DNA of 64,000 bases from Corella eumyota (lineage: Eukaryota > Chordata > Ascidiacea > Phlebobranchia > Corellidae). The first letter of the stretch is position 1. Every line of letters begins with the position of its first letter. Positions 32,701-43,640 of the stretch are shown here, piece after piece. A program made the translations under genes and the position numbers. The stretch is taken from NCBI GenBank assembly GCA_963082875.1, contig OY720098.1:21142001-21206000 (forward strand). Direction: 5' to 3'. Under the pieces are notes generated by a model, which saw only the letters and a program-made list of their open reading frames with translations, made no database searches and was not told the origin of the DNA.

Positions 32701-33180
32701 AATTCTGAATGTTTTTTATAAAATTTTGTTGCGATTTTAGAAATCTCAAAATCAAAACAAAATTTACAAGTTCGTTAATAATTCATCTTTTAACGAAGTT
32801 AATTAAATCCAAAATTTGATTAATTAAAATTCTAATTAATCCCATTTTCTCCTAATCTCGTGTGTTTACTAAAAAGTTGCAAAGTTTATTTCAAAAACAA
32901 ACTTTTAATTTTGTTTTCGAAAAATTTTGTCAAAATAACTTTCTTTTTGTTTAAAACAAATCCAATTGTTTTACATTTGTTTCTCTTGTGACGTGACAAT
33001 AAATTTTACGAACAACAGTTTGTTGATGACAAAATTTAGGATTATGACGTCATAAAAAAGAAGACAATTAAAATGTAATCTGATATTATTGTTTTTAGTA
33101 AATAAAACGAATTAGAAATTTGATATTTTTTACCTGAATGACGTCACAACATCCGGGATAGGTTCTGTTGTTGAATTCAT
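26708..33180 (-). CDS. Rhodopsin-class GPCR, tandem paralogue 1 (orphan)
   Basis: Seven-transmembrane receptor, 397 residues, nine exons: 33134-33180, 32107-32307, 30743-30865, 29490-29691, 28372-28503, 27796-27896, 27638-27719, 27394-27524, 26708-26882. N-terminus MNSTTEPIPDVV (N-glycosylation site NST). TM1 has SGNLLTICAVM and TM2 FIVNLCVIDFLTAFAMMPF. Loop Cys (SSQACILQ) precedes TM3, which ends ITLNRVLGIVFP, so Asn-Arg replaces Asp-Arg of DRY. ECL2 has QLLCTF, TM6 CLTFTLLFLP, TM7 NSCVNPCIYALLHKRMRKEY (NPxxY). The third loop is long, basic and Ser-rich. The NR-type motif and the TM7/C-tail recall the Tre1/GPR84/melatonin-receptor branch, but ligand and subfamily are not assignable by eye. 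Exon structure matches paralogue 2 at 36820-41067. Confidence 0.92.
27015..27290 (+). mobile_element. tRNA-derived SINE family B, tandemly reiterated B-box half
   Basis: About three units, each with 'gagccgcaccaatgcc'-like B-box sequence followed by 'gatagcttaaacacaccaaa', at roughly 80-bp spacing, in the last intron of GPCR 1. Confidence 0.7.
28095..28290 (-). mobile_element. tRNA-derived SINE family B, two reiterated half-units
   Basis: Two consecutive 'gtttaagctatccgtaaaca' ... 'gtggcattggtgcgactc' units in a GPCR 1 intron. Confidence 0.7.
29755..29920 (+). repeat. Interspersed repeat family C
   Basis: 'tccaatttatagatctacaa', 'aactgccgtttgtggtgtgc', 'gggcaggctattgactagta'. Fullest-looking copy. 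Confidence 0.6.
30105..30240 (+). repeat. Interspersed repeat family D, 3'-truncated
   Basis: 'ggtttttcgcgcattgataa' through 'caacaatgcgacgggaaa' to 'tttaatgatttaaaacatgc', very close to the copy at 10056. Confidence 0.65.
31270..31553 (-). mobile_element. tRNA-SINE family A, near full length
   Basis: From 'ttgtatatatctttatcttc' to 'ctctgcaccacgcc', in the intron between TM2 and TM3 exons of GPCR 1 and in the same orientation as the gene. Confidence 0.88.
32351..32625 (+). mobile_element. tRNA-SINE family A, near full length
   Basis: Antisense in GPCR 1 intron 1, about 40 bp from the exon 2 acceptor. Head 'ggcgtggtgtagtggtaag'. Confidence 0.88.
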
Positions 33181-36100
33181 TTTGAATTTTTTTTTTAAAT
33201 TAAAAAAAATTTTAAAAAATCTAAAAACCAAAAAAAAAAATTTTTTTATAAAAAACACTTGAATATTAATTTCATGCTTAACAAAGTAGGACAATCGTGT
33301 TCATTGTTAAGTCATAAGTTTTTTATTATGACGTCATGACATTTTTCTCACATTTTTTGCGATAATTGCAACTTGCATGCTCAACTTTTATGTTTAAAAT
33401 AACTCACAAACACATTATTATGACGTCATAATTATTACTAACGTAAACGAAAATTTTTTTTTAATAATCTTGAAAAAAAAAATTTCTTTGTTTTTTGTCT
33501 TAAAATCTAAAATTTTAATCTTTCTAATTTTAGATTCGACCCGTTTGGGTTAACCTGGGCATTAGAGACAAGGTTAAAACAACATTGAAATAGTTTTCAT
33601 TGTAACTTCCTTTAAATCAAGATTTAAGATCTTGATTCGGTTCATTAACTTACAGACAAATAGTTTAAAAACCAGTTGAAAATTTGCTAACAAGATATTC
33701 GCAGCCAAAAATAACAATTTTCCACAAGTTTTGCGTTTAATTTTAAATCTCATTGCCATTATCCGTCAACATATAGACTTTATGACGTCATAACACTTTT
33801 ATTATGAGTTTATTTTATCTGTTAACACTTAGTGGTAAACAATAAGTTTTTTTTTGCTAACAGTCTTATTTTTAAACAAGTTTTTGTTGCCAAAACTGAC
33901 AGATTTGGTTCAAGTTTTAACGGAAAATATCAAGTACAGAATGCGGGAGGTCAAGGGATGATGCAAAATTAATTATAAAGGGCAGGGAAAGATTAGGGGA
34001 GGGTATAAAAATGCCGTTTTTTCCGCATTTTTTGTTAACGTTTACATACGGTATCGTAATTTTCGCACCCCGCAATTTGCCCCATCCCGTATTTTAGTAC
34101 TACCCGCAAGAACAACACAATTTTATTAAATCCTTGATAGACAAGCTTAAAATATTGTTTTTAAATCTAATGTTTTTCGACATTTTAAGCTAGCTTAATA
34201 AAAGTTGTTTATCTTATAAAAAAAAACTCCTTTTTAGGAAGATTTAAAAGCGTAATTCAAGTTTTAGTGCGCTATAACTATAAAACTGTTAACTTGAAAT
34301 TTTTTTTGTTTTTTCTTGATTTTAATTCTCCTGAATAAAATTGACTTTTTAGAATTTTCTCAATTCATAAACATAAAAACAAGTTTATAAATTCTAGAAA
34401 CGGATTGACATGTCCTCTTTAAAGCTTTAGTATATTACCTGAGTTTCTTATAATACTATCCCTTACGTTATACTTATATGCTTATGAACTTATATTTACA
34501 AATATAGTAATAACCTGTTTTGATGTAAAATAATACTTCGGCGAAAAACAAAAAATTATGTTGTTTTTAAAAGTAATGTTACATTTGTCGTATAATAGTA
34601 GAAACTAATCTAGTGTTTAGTCCCAGCAAGCTTGTAGCGGGTCTGGATAAAATTGCACTAATTAACGGCACGCAAGTATTTCTCTCTGATAGACCGTAGT
34701 AGCTTTATATGGCATTCTACTTCTGAACGTTTGGTGCACTGTTTTTATTTTATTGTAAGTGACCTGTTTTTAATAAAGTGTATTGCCAATAAAACCGTTT
34801 GTTTAAAAACTAGCAGAAAGCGAACCTATAACGTTTTTGTAACAGTAATCCGATATCAAAAATTTTGAATTTTTTTGAATTTTTTTTTTAACATTTTTTC
34901 CACTTTGAAATGCTGAATCTAAATATTTAAAATATTTTGCAAATATAGAAATGAACCTTAGCAAACGAAGTCAAACCACGTTTAGCGTAACTCACACATG
35001 AGTGTTTGTATATCCTTTTACACGTAACAATGGAGGATTGTGAATTAGAAAAACGCGTTTGTTAAATCTAGAATGCGGGGAAAAATATCGAATTATTAAG
35101 CAGTCGCATAACCTTAAAAAAATGTCGATAAATCTGGTGCTTAACTCTAAAATTATAATCTCGAATAATATCTCATTTCTTTCACATTATAGCTATAATA
35201 AATAGGTTTTCTTAGTAAAGAATTAAATTTTAACACATTTTAAAAATGTCTTGAAAACAAATGTGTTAGATTGGTGATAATTTTTAGATTTGATAAAAAT
35301 AAACACCACAAAAATTCAATTTCTAATTTAAGTCTTAATATAACGCGAATTTTATATTTTTGTCGTTTGAAAGGTTATTTTACCACAAGACATTTAAGAT
35401 TCCGGTTTTTATTTTTTTTAGATACCTAAATATATACTCTGTTTATCTGTTCATACATACCCTCTGTGACGTCATAAGACTTTCTTTTATGTGTATATAT
35501 TTTACCTTTAACTTCTAATAAAAATTTTAATTTTTAAGCAAATTAAAATAAGTTTTTGTTAAACAGTTTATTTAAATTCCTTCTAAATATTCTAAATTTT
35601 TTGAAGCTGTAACCTTTTAACCTTGAGCCTATTTGTTATACAATAAACATTATACAAAACTGTTGTTCTAAAATTGTGTCTAATTCCTAAATAATTTAAA
35701 CTCTTAAAAACAAAACTTTTATTGTAATAAACCTTAAGTATTTACAAAAACATTTTAGTTCTTAATTACAGGCGCATAGTTTTCAGACCTTTACCGACCG
35801 ACTACGTTTTATTTAGCCCACCGTCGCGGTAAGAGGGTTACTAAGACCTGCGGGGTAGAGTAGCTCATTTCGTGAACGAAAATCTTTAAAAATGAAATTT
35901 TTTTTGAAGGTTTTTTAGTAAATACTTTTGACCTTTTTTTTCTACGTTGCCAAACACTTGAAAAAAAGAATTTTGTATTGTAGTTTAACTGTTAATTAAA
36001 ACTTATTTGTAAAAATAAAACGATCCTTATTAAATAAATGTTTAATTAAAAATTAATAAAAAAATTTGCTAAAAATCGAAATTTAGTTTTAATAAAAGAA

Positions 36101-36819
36101 ATTGTGTATTTTACTTTTTCGAATTAAATTTAAATTAATCGCAAATAATAAGATTTGTCGAATCACATCTGCTACTGTGACGTCATAATCCCTTGATCTT
36201 CCGCGCAAAATAAATGAATTTAAATTGAAGGAAGTCGGCCCAAAATTTTGAACATTTTTTTTTTTAATTTAATTTTTTTTATTCCACTGGGAAATCAAAC
36301 ATTGTTTTAAATAATTGATTCTGTGACGTCACTAATATACATTGTTAGGTATTTTTAAAGATAAATCAGTTAATTTAATTTAGTGATTTTTTATTAATTA
36401 TTTATTTTAATAAATAACTTTGTTTAAAAAAAATTATTTTATTTTAAAACAAGTTTTAATATTTTTAATGTTTTAACATTTGAAGCAAAATTAATATTTG
36501 TTACCAAACATTTTAATTAATTTTAATTAATTAATTAAGATTATTTTTGTAAAGTATTTGAAATTACTTAAAATTTTCATCAACCTTATATTGAAAAAAG
36601 TTATTGTTGTACGACAATCAAACAAACAATGTGAAACAATAAAAGTTTAAACAATGTGGAACAAGGAACACCATTGTTGTGAAACATTAAAATCAGAAAA
36701 ATTTGCATTTTGTGAATTAAAACTTACCCACAATGCAAAACAATGTTCACCATTGTTAAAAACAAAGAAAAATAAACCATTGTGCTCCAGTGTTTAACAA
36801 TGCTAACAATGGCCTTACT
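33181..36819. other. Intergenic region between the two GPCR genes
   Basis: AT-rich with scattered TGACGTCA motifs and one MITE-like repeat at 33917-34105. Two stretches of more balanced composition (34610-34790 and 35765-35890) are unexplained. No open frame, exon or RNA I can support. Confidence 0.6.
33917..34105 (-). repeat. MITE-like repeat family E, partial copy
   Basis: Shares 'tttttgttaacgtttacata' and 'gggatgatgc' with the copy at 57047-57285 in the opposite orientation. That copy has these ends as an inverted repeat; here only one arm is clear. Confidence 0.55.
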
Positions 36820-39800
36820 TCAACAATGTAAACATGATTTAAATGAAGAGTAAAGCTTCTTCAAAATCCTCTTGTATTCTTTGCGCATGCGCTTGTGCAG
36901 CAGAGCGTAAATACAAGGGTTCACGCAACTATTCAACCATGCCAAGTTCGAAGCAGCCATGTGGAACCGAGGATCGAAAGTTGCGCTGTGACGTCAAAAA
37001 ATTATACATTACGTCATAAAACAAAATGTGACGTCATAAAACAAAAATTGCGTTGTAAAACATAAACATAATTTAAATTTTTTTTTTAAATTTTACAAAA
37101 TTAGTGACGTCATCGTTTACATGTTTTTACATATACGAGACGTCACTGATGACGTACCTTCCAGGTATTAGATTCATGACAAGACTTGGAAGAAAAAGAA
37201 GAGTGAAAGTCAAACAAACAATGATACTGAGGAACACTAGGTGCTGCTCGCGAGCTTGTCTCATTGATCTACTCCGGGATCGAACCAAGACTCTCTACGT
37301 CATAATTTAGTTGTAACGTCATGATCATATTAAAAATATTTTTAATTTAAACTAAAACATTAAAATTCATTAAAAAAATCTGTTAAATAAATAAAACAAT
37401 TAAATTTTAAATTACTTTGAAAATCAAAATATTTTTAATAAATACTTGTTCAAGATTGCGTGCAAAAATATAAAAATATTTGAGCAAAAGAATTTTAAAA
37501 TGATTTTAAAATCAACAAATAAAAAACTTAAAATATTTTGGGTAAACAAATATTGAAGCTGGGAGCCAGAATTTTAAATTATTCGAATTTTGACAAATTA
37601 CAAATTTCTTCAATTTCAAAGTTGGTTAAATTTAGTAAACAAATTAGCTGACATGATAATGGCTTTTAGTGGATATTGTTTTCTATTAAACTTATATTGA
37701 CGTAACAATCATTTAATTATGACGTCATTACTTACAGTACTCGGACTCGCGGAGTTCGAGGAAAGCGAGGAATTTTGTCTTTTCATCGACATCGCGATTT
37801 GGGAAATTCTTCGTATTCTAAATGTATATTATTACGTCACAATTATAACACATTTATTATATTATGACGTCACAATTACGAACAAGCATTAAACTATAAA
37901 GTCACAACTACAAACAAGCATTAAACCATGACGTCACAAATGCGAAGAAACATTGTATTATGACGTCACAAGTATAAACAACTTTTACACTATGACGTCA
38001 CAAACATGAACAAGCATTAAAATCTGACATCATAATTACCGATAAAGTGCCGGACTACTCTGAGATTCAGACATTCCTCCACTCAAATTGCTCCGAACAG
38101 ATTGTTGTGCAGCACGTGATATCTACGTCATAGTGACGTCATATAAAAAAGTATTGTGCATAAATTTAAATCGAAAAATAAATTTTAAAAAAATAATAAA
38201 CCAAAAAAAGTTAAATATATATCTAACTATTACGTCACAAAAGTAAAAAAAACACAATGACTCCAGACAATAAATAATGACGTCATAATACCTTGGCTGG
38301 AGATCGATAAGAATGGGATTGAGATTCGATTCTCAAGTTGTTTGCATGAACATAATAAACAATCGCCGAATAACTCACCACCATCAGCGCTGTTGGGATA
38401 AATTGGAACACCACTCGAAGCACCTGCGTCATAATCGCTTAGTGTGACGTCATTAAAATAAAATTACGTCAAAAGCACAATTATTGAAAACAATAAAAAA
38501 TTTTTAAAAAATCTTCGATTTATTTCTATTGTTTTACGTCATAATAAACGTATTGTTACCTTCATGTAGGTGAGCCAGAAACCACGTGGTTCAAGATAAG
38601 TACAGAGGAACTGACATTTGTTCCATCCAGTAATCGAATGTTCCTTCATAGACATCGACGTAATAAAAACCGGTGCTAACACTAGAGGCGCTGTGACCCA
38701 GCAAAACAGAAAAATTCCTTTTAGCTTCCGACCGGCGAAAAACATCTTGTATCTGTGACGTCATAAAGCGATAATAATTTTTATTGTGACGTCATTACAG
38801 TAGATACTACGTAAAATATCGCAGTTTTAAGCAAAATTAGACCAAAATAATGTAAAAATGTGGCAATAAAAAGACAAAAACAACATAAACTAAAAGTAAA
38901 GTGAAATTTGTAAAAAAATCTTAAAATGGTTTATTTTTACAATTAAATCCTACTCTAGTAGTTACTTCTTACATTTCAATAACCCATTGAAATTTAGAGA
39001 TTTCGACTTAATATAAAACCACAGAAACCGAAAAATTCTATTTAAATTGTGACGTCACAAACATTAATAATTACTTATCAGGAAACACGACTCCCATGAA
39101 TCGATTAATTGTGATGACAACAAGAAAGACAATCGAAGTGTAACCACAAGAGAAGTAGAAGTAGGCCTGCACTTTGCACCATTGCATACCAAACGGCCTG
39201 AACGTAAATTGAATCATTTAATTTTACGAACAAGTTGGAAAAATTAAGTTTTAAGCGTTTGTGGGGTGTGCTGTTGTGACGTGTTTAAGCTATCTGTAAA
39301 CGCCAAACTTAAGGATGAAAAGTGTGGCATTGGTGTTTAAGCTATCAGTAAATGCTGGGCTTAAAAGGATGAATAATGTGGCATTGGCGCGGCTCGAACC
39401 CGAAACCTTTTGGTGTGTTTAAGCTATCTGTAAACGCCGGGCTTAAGAGCAAATAATGTGGCATTGGTGCGGCTTAAACCCGAAACCTTTTAGTGTGTTT
39501 AAGCTATCTGTAAACGCCGGGCTTTAGGGCAAATAATGTGGTATTGGTGCGGCTTAAACCCGAAACCTTTTGGTGTGTTTAAGCTATCCGAAAACGCCAA
39601 ACTCAAGGGGCCAATAGTGTGGTATTGGCGCGACTCGAACCTGAAACTTTTCGACTCGTAATTCAATGCCATGACCGTGGTTTAGCTATTTATAACACTA
39701 CCTTGGTTATGCCCTCGTTTTACCCTTAACTTACCCACGCCATCTTGCGGATGAGTATTTTATTTATTTTCCGATGTCAATAACTCGTTTTATATTTATA

Positions 39801-41067
39801 TTTCCCAAAAACATAGATTTTATTATCAGTTAACTTACAACATGAAAGCAGTGGGAATCAAACCTAAGACCTTAACTTTAACAACTTTCTAAATATCCAT
39901 CTTACCAGTACATGTAATGATAACTGATCATGTGGAACGGTAACATGACCAGTGACGTAATAAGGTCAACGACGCTCAGGTTAACAATAAACAAATTAAA
40001 GCTGTTTTTTCGGAGTTGGTGATTCCCCAAAACAGCGACGATTGTCAACAAATTTGCAAACCCGACGAAGATGGCGACATAGCCGGTGGTGAAACCGAAA
40101 TACCTACGTCACAATAAAATAATAATCTAATATATGACGTCACAAAAAAAATAAAATCTTGGTAAACTGTTTTAAAAATTAACAAAACGCTAATATTTTA
40201 AAATAATAAGAAGCTTTCTACAATTACGTCATAGCTACACGATATGCAAGTATAGTGACGTCACAATCTCAAGTGTTTTAATTACAAACAAATTAAAAAA
40301 CCATGAATAACTCCCAGCGGCAAGTTTAATAAATAATTATAATTCTTTTTAATAACTTTTAAAACTTTAACTTAGATTAATAAACTCAGTCAATATATAT
40401 TTATAAATGACTCCTTGCATATTACCGAAAAATATTTGCCCGAAAAATCTCATTTTACCGACAAAAAAACTTTATTATCTCCCTCTATCCACCCTAACCT
40501 TTATCAAGTGGTCGGCAACCACCAAGCCGCGGCCCGGTGCTGGTCCATGAGCAGTACGTTACCGGGCCGTATTTTTTTCGAGGTTAAATGCTTAGAAACA
40601 GAAACGTCATTTTTGATTTGTAAGCTTATTTTGTCGTAGAAACATTTAAAAATGTTCATTATCTATTTGATGAAGAAATTAATTGCTTTAACCTTATTTG
40701 CGTCTCTTGAAACATCATTATTAGCTAAACTGATTAATTTCTTTCACTCAAAAATGCAAAAAAAATTGTTTTTTAAAGGCTGGTCCGCTAAAAAGATTCC
40801 AGTTTTAAATCGGTCCGCAGTGCGAAAAGGGTTGCCGACCCCTGAATACTAAAAAATGTCTTTTAATTACTGTAAAAATCGACGTTGATTTCGGTTAAAT
40901 GTAATTTTCGGTAACATAAAAGTATGCCAATCAGAAAACAAAACTTAAACTAAAAACCAATCTATTTTTAAATTTAATTTTCACAACTAAATTGAGGATA
41001 TTTTTAAATAAAATAAAGTTTCTTACCTAAAAGAGATAGTGGCGTTCAAGTTGCTGTCGTTCATCAT
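36820..41067 (-). CDS. Rhodopsin-class GPCR, tandem paralogue 2 (orphan)
   Basis: 384 residues, nine exons: 41027-41067, 39906-40103, 39075-39197, 38560-38752, 38292-38423, 38040-38122, 37736-37817, 37158-37294, 36820-36985, with the same boundary phases at the TM exons as paralogue 1. N-terminus MMNDSNLNATISF (N-glycosylation site NAT). TM1/2 FANLLTIVAVLG and FIVNLSVVDLITSLVMLPF; TM3 ends VITINRFMGVVFP (NR in place of DR); ECL2 QFLCTY; TM6 CLTFTLLFLPSLVMNL; TM7 NSCVNPCIYALLHKRMRKEY. The third intracellular loop is Ser/Arg-rich (VRSRSRSM, SSLSSNSASPS) and differs from paralogue 1, suggesting different coupling or phosphorylation. Intron 1 contains a hAT relic and intron 6 a TGACGTCA-rich tandem array. 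Confidence 0.92.
37860..38035. repeat. About 38-bp tandem repeat built on TGACGTCA
   Basis: Five or so units of 'tatgacgtcacaa' + variable + 'gaacaagcattaaac' fill most of the 222-bp intron 37818-38039 of GPCR 2. Confidence 0.75.
39260..39690 (-). mobile_element. tRNA-derived SINE family B with five tandem half-units
   Basis: Units of about 80 bp ('gtttaagctatctgtaaacg' ... 'gtgcggcttaaacccgaaac') repeat five times, the first incomplete, before a single head remnant 'attcaatgccatgaccg'. In the TM2-TM3 intron of GPCR 2. Confidence 0.8.
40505..40844. mobile_element. Non-autonomous hAT-type element
   Basis: Terminal inverted repeats CAAGTGGTCGGCAACC (left) and GGTTGCCGACCCCTG (right) enclose 340 bp with 'gcggcccggtgctggtcc' near the left end and 'gctggtccgc' near the right. 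The CAGGGGTCGGCAACC-type terminus is typical of hAT elements. No transposase frame. Flanks do not show a clean 8-bp duplication. Located in GPCR 2 intron 1. Confidence 0.75.
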
Positions 41068-42744
41068 ATTTTGTTGAATGTTTTAATTCAATCAAAATCA
41101 AGCTTTTATATCTTTAACAAGCATTGGAGGAGGGTAAAGGCGGGCAATAGTTGCTTGATTTCTTGTTTCAAACAGTCGAACTTTATTAAAACCTGCCTTT
41201 AACCTGTATTTTTTTGTAATTTTGTTGCCAGATACTTAACTATACTAACTTAATCAAAAGTTGTTGTACATAAACTTAATTATTAATGCAATTTTGCGTT
41301 TTTTTGGAAATTCCAAGCGCGTTATTCATTGCTAAATTAACTTTTATAAAAATGTCCCAAATTCTAGAAATAATTTCGTTATCAGATAAGTTGAGTACAT
41401 ACAACATGAGGTCGCTTAATGTTTTAAATTAACATCTAATATGTAACAAATCCAACAATCTTAAATTTCTTAATTCTCAAGACTGCGCTACTGCTTAAGA
41501 CTCAACTAAGTTGAACCAAAAGCGTTCCTATCTTAAGGTTGACTCAAACTGAACAAGTTTAAAATAGTTTGAGGCAACTTAACATCTGAGGTTCGAAACC
41601 ACTTATAACCCAAATTTTAATTTATTTTTAATTTAGTTGTTACTGATGTTTAGAGTTCAAATCCCACCGACAGTAAAATTTTAAATCACGTTTTTAAAAA
41701 ACTAATTAAACATGAAAAGTTAAATTAATTATAACTTGTTTAATGACTCAAGTTGAAAAATTAAAACCAGTTAAAATTGTCCGCAAACAAACGAATTTAT
41801 TTCATAACTGTTTCGTAACAAAAAAATTAATTTAAAACAGCCTTATCGCGATGTCGCCCATGAATATTTCTGTGGTTTTTAAAATATTTAATCAAATATT
41901 TCGACAAATTAAAACGGTTTTAAAAAGGTCAGAATTCGGGAATCATTATTTTATACAATCCATCTTTGTGACGTCATAACCCCCCAAAAATTCCATCTAT
42001 CTTTGTGACGTCATAATCAAAAATAACAAGTCGAGAATTTCTTCTTTTATTGCATGCAATACAAGTGTGACGTAATAATCATATCTTTGTTACAGCAATA
42101 ATTGAGGTTTTTAGACATAAAACTGGTTGTTATTATGACGTCACTATACTAAAAACAATTACAAAGCAATATAATAAATGGCAATATACAAAGATGTGTA
42201 ATAAAAATAAAAAATTCAATTTTTTTAATTAATCCGCATTAATTAATTACTAATTAAATTCATAAAAATTTTTGATTTTAAATTAATTTAAAATATTCAA
42301 TAATAGGTAATAAAAAATATTACAATAAAAACCTTGTTTTAACAAATATAAATAATTTTGATATAATTTTTTAAATCAGTAACATTTAAAATATAAAAAT
42401 CTGTGAACACTTTACTTTTAATTGCAATTAACATTAATTAGAATATAGAAACCTATATTTACTTAAACTTAAATTATTCCTAAACTGCATTGTTTGTTAA
42501 AACAAAAATAATAGTAAATAAAACCAAATTTATACACACAAAAAAGCTAATATTAAAAGTTTTAAATGAGGTTTTGAAAATATTTTTACTTTTAAGAACA
42601 CATTTAAATTTGTTAATTTTACACATAAAGCTTTAATACAAACTTAGTTAATATAAAAACAAATAAACCATTAGTAAAAATTTAAGTGTTAAAATAATAA
42701 AACCGTATTAAAATTTTAAATAATATCTCCCATATTTGGGGAGG

Positions 42745-42985
42745 CGAAATTTAAGGCAATGGAAAATGAAGGGACGGAAAATGAAGGAATCGGAAAATGA
42801 AGGAATCGGAAAATGAAAGAACGAAAAATGAAGAAACGGAAAATGAAGGAACTGAAAATGAAGAAATGGAAATAAAGGAACCTGAAAATGAAGGAAAGAT
42901 TCCGCCCTCTCTTTTTTTTGCTTTCCTTCATTTTCCTTTTCTTCATTTTCCGTTCCTTTAATTTTCATTCCCTCATTTTCAGGCG
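42745..42985. repeat. Opposed arrays of a 12-15-bp purine repeat
   Basis: 'ggaaaatgaaggaatc' units run from 42755 to about 42895, then the reverse-complement type 'ccttcattttcc' runs from about 42915 to 42985. The two halves can pair as a long hairpin. Open frames here are a by-product of the low complexity. Confidence 0.75.
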
Positions 42986-43184
42986 ACCCATATATTCTTA
43001 CATTAATATCAAACCAGGTATCTTTGTATATAAACATATTATAACAATTGACCACTAAACCAATGTTAAAATAATATACGGAATCTAAAAGTCAATCTTT
43101 AACACAAGAAGTTTAAACAAATTTCTTTATCCACAAGTTATATAAACTTTAATGTCATTATCATGCGTGAACGCTATCTTAAAT

Positions 43185-43640
43185 ATAAGCAAGCCCCCTA
43201 TATACAATAATAACCCCCTTTACATGAGTAAACCTCTATATTAGTGACCCCCTTTATACAATAGTAACCATTATATATGTGTGACCCAAAAATTTAAGTG
43301 ACCCCTATATATTAGTGACCCCTATATTTTAGTGACCCCTATATATTAGTGATCCCTATTTTTTAGTGACTCTTATATTTTAGTAAACCCTATATATTAG
43401 TGACCCCTATACAATAGTAACCCCTATATTTTAGTGACCCCTATATTTTAGTGAACCCTATATATGTGTGTTACCTATATGCTAGTAACCCCTATTTAAT
43501 GGTAACCCCCATTATAAGTTACCCCCATTTCCTAGTTACCCCTATATTAGTTTTCCCCATATGTTAGTTAAGTTAGTGACCCCCTTTACATAATTAACCC
43601 CCCCAATACATTAGTCAACCCCCTGTAAGTTAGTGCCCCC
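43185..43640. repeat. About 17-bp minisatellite
   Basis: Degenerate units 'agtgacccctatatatt' / 'agtgacccctatatttt', more than twenty copies, ending immediately next to the stop codon (43641) of the WW-domain gene. Confidence 0.8.

Larger units (their letters stand above)
41068..43640. other. Intergenic region upstream of GPCR 2
   Basis: Contains TGACGTCA motifs near 41968, 42006 and 42137, a GA-rich inverted minisatellite pair (42745-42985) and a second minisatellite (43185-43640). No gene seen. Confidence 0.6.

Noticed and set aside
40652-40852. 66-codon plus frame near the hAT relic
   Set aside because: It spans the end of the hAT inverted repeat and has no similarity to a transposase.
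42708-43055. Minus-strand frame rich in Phe and Lys
   Set aside because: Low-complexity translation of the opposed purine/pyrimidine minisatellites, with no exon signals.
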